This document shows positions 61,985-64,000 of a DNA stretch of 64,000 bases, piece after piece. This DNA is from Helopsaltes ochotensis (taxonomy: Eukaryota > Chordata > Aves > Passeriformes > Locustellidae). How positions within the stretch are numbered: the first letter of the stretch is position 1; each line of letters begins with the position of its first letter. Both the position numbers and the translations under genes were made by a program. The DNA lies in NCBI GenBank assembly GCA_013400155.1, contig VXBM01000096.1:1185759-1249758 (forward strand), written 5' to 3'. Below the pieces are notes generated by a model that made no database searches, had not been told where the DNA came from, and saw nothing but the letters and a program-made list of their open reading frames with translations.

Positions 61985-62558
61985 GTGTGAATGTAAAACA
62001 TTTAATTTAAAAATGTTGACACTACAATATATAAAATAGCTATTATAAATGCACATAGTGTATTCTATAGCTGCCAGGTTTACGTTTTTAGGAAACTGTA
62101 AGTTACACTGTGGTTAAGACTTGTAGTTTCACCCTCTGAAGGAAGTCCACATTTGATCACAGTGATGCATGGTCAGACTAACAGCCCCAATTGTTAAACA
62201 CTTGGATCAAGTCATAACCAGTTTTATTGCAAAAGGACCCTGTACACATTTATATCAATTCTAGTACCTTACAAGTTTATCTACCCAACAAGTCATTAAC
62301 ATACAGAAACATGCATGAGAAGCAAGAAAGAACACCCATCCCTTCTGCATATTAGCAACTTGTCACTCCTGAGCCCGAGGCTCAACATCACTGAGGTTTA
62401 TGTGAACAGTCACTTTTAGCATTCATCCTGAGTGAAAGATGGAATGACTTAAGTACAAATGCAACATATTATAAACAATTTCTTACAAAAAAAGTCACAA
62501 ATTAAAACCAAAGTATTTTACAGAATTAACTACAAAACACCATAAAAACAGCCTTCAC
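61985..62558 (-). other. H3-3B: H3-3B 3' UTR
   Basis: AT-rich 0.57-kb sequence following the stop codon on the minus strand, with runs such as ATATATAAAATAGC and few CpG. Replication-independent H3.3 mRNAs are polyadenylated and lack the histone stem-loop. I saw no histone stem-loop here and found an ATTAAA at the expected end (62001-62006). Confidence 0.75.
62001..62006 (-). terminator. H3-3B: H3-3B poly(A) signal (ATTAAA)
   Basis: TTTAAT on the + strand reads ATTAAA on the - strand, the common variant hexamer, about 550 bases after the stop. It is the best candidate, chosen by position. Confidence 0.55.
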
Positions 62559-63559
<1,001 letters not shown>

Positions 63560-63662
63560 CGGTAGGAAGAGAAGGAAGCGCCGGTGCCGGTAGCGCTGCG
63601 CGCCGAAGCCTCTACGCTGTGATGCTGCCTCGAGCCGCTCCTCAGCCGCCGCGCCGCTCACT
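63560..63662 (-). other. H3-3B: H3-3B non-coding exon 1
   Basis: About 100 bases between the expected start site, roughly 30 bases downstream of the TATA box, and the donor at 63559. The 5' end is inferred from the TATA position. Confidence 0.55.
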
Positions 63663-63689
63663 GCGCCCTCCCCGCCGCGGGGATACGCA

Positions 63690-63936
63690 TTTTATAGTGG
63701 GGGCGCGCGCGCGGCGCGGTGACGTCACAATGCCTGTAAGCAACGCGCCGCGCCATTGGCCGGGACCTCCGCCGGCGCCGTCGCGTCACCACACACAAAG
63801 GCCGTGCTCCGCTTCCCCGGCGCTGATTGGGCGCGTGGCCGGGCGCTGATTGGTTGTTAAAGTAGGCGTCCGATTGGGTGTTGAGGGAGGAGAAGGATCC
63901 AATCGGTGGAGGGCGGGAGCTCTGCGCGCTGATTGG
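63690..63936 (-). promoter_or_regulatory. H3-3B: H3-3B promoter: TATA box, CRE and CCAAT cluster
   Basis: On the minus strand a TATAAAA box (63696-63690) is preceded by a palindromic cAMP response element TGACGTCA (63720-63727). Upstream are five CCAAT boxes, read as ATTGG on the + strand at 63755, 63826, 63849, 63873 and 63932. One further CCAAT lies in the opposite orientation at 63899. CCAAT spacings of 20-70 bases fit NF-Y arrays. CRE-type control of H3.3B is reported for mammals. Confidence 0.85.
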
Positions 63937-64000
63937 ACGAAACGGGGCAGGGTTTGGATCCTACCCTTTGTTGCGAAGCTCCACAATGGGAAGTCAATAG

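Overview
The window is vertebrate nuclear DNA and almost certainly avian. It holds short, intron-rich gene copies with GT-AG junctions, CpG-rich promoters and several truncated CR1 LINE 3' ends of the bird type. The gene order SAP30BP - ITGB4 - GALK1 - H3-3B matches human 17q25 as I remember it. The species cannot be told from the sequence alone.

Layout. (1) 1-15.4 kb: the 3' two thirds of SAP30BP on the + strand, eight coding exons from 1550 to the stop at 13942, then its 3' UTR. (2) 15.4-26 kb: no coding gene found. It contains a CR1 fragment, a CpG/GC-rich block at about 20.85-22.4 kb that may be the ITGB4 promoter with a non-coding first exon, a 39-bp perfect tandem duplication and a 58-T run. 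(3) 25,995-47,619: a complete ITGB4 coding region on the + strand. It has 40 coding exons that join without a frame break into 1,856 codons plus stop, including counterparts of both alternatively spliced cassettes of the human cytoplasmic tail. Its 3' UTR runs to about 49.64 kb. (4) 50,050-54,303: complete GALK1 on the - strand, eight exons, 392 aa, the same length as human. It lies tail-to-tail with ITGB4. (5) 54,986-60,594: a + strand gene, head-to-head with GALK1, with 16 exons that join to exactly 438 codons plus stop. The product has a RUN domain, a PDZ domain and a PTB/PID domain in that order. I do not recognise it as a named human gene, and it is the most interesting item here. (6) 61.98-63.66 kb: H3-3B (histone H3.3) on the - strand, three coding exons giving 136 aa, with a TATA/CRE/multi-CCAAT promoter at the right edge.

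The genes do not form one pathway; this is a conserved syntenic block. ITGB4 is the hemidesmosomal integrin beta-4, GALK1 is the first enzyme of galactose use, SAP30BP is a nuclear co-repressor and splicing factor, and H3-3B is the replication-independent histone. GALK1 and the RUN-PDZ-PTB gene share a 0.68-kb divergent promoter interval made largely of GC-rich tandem repeats.
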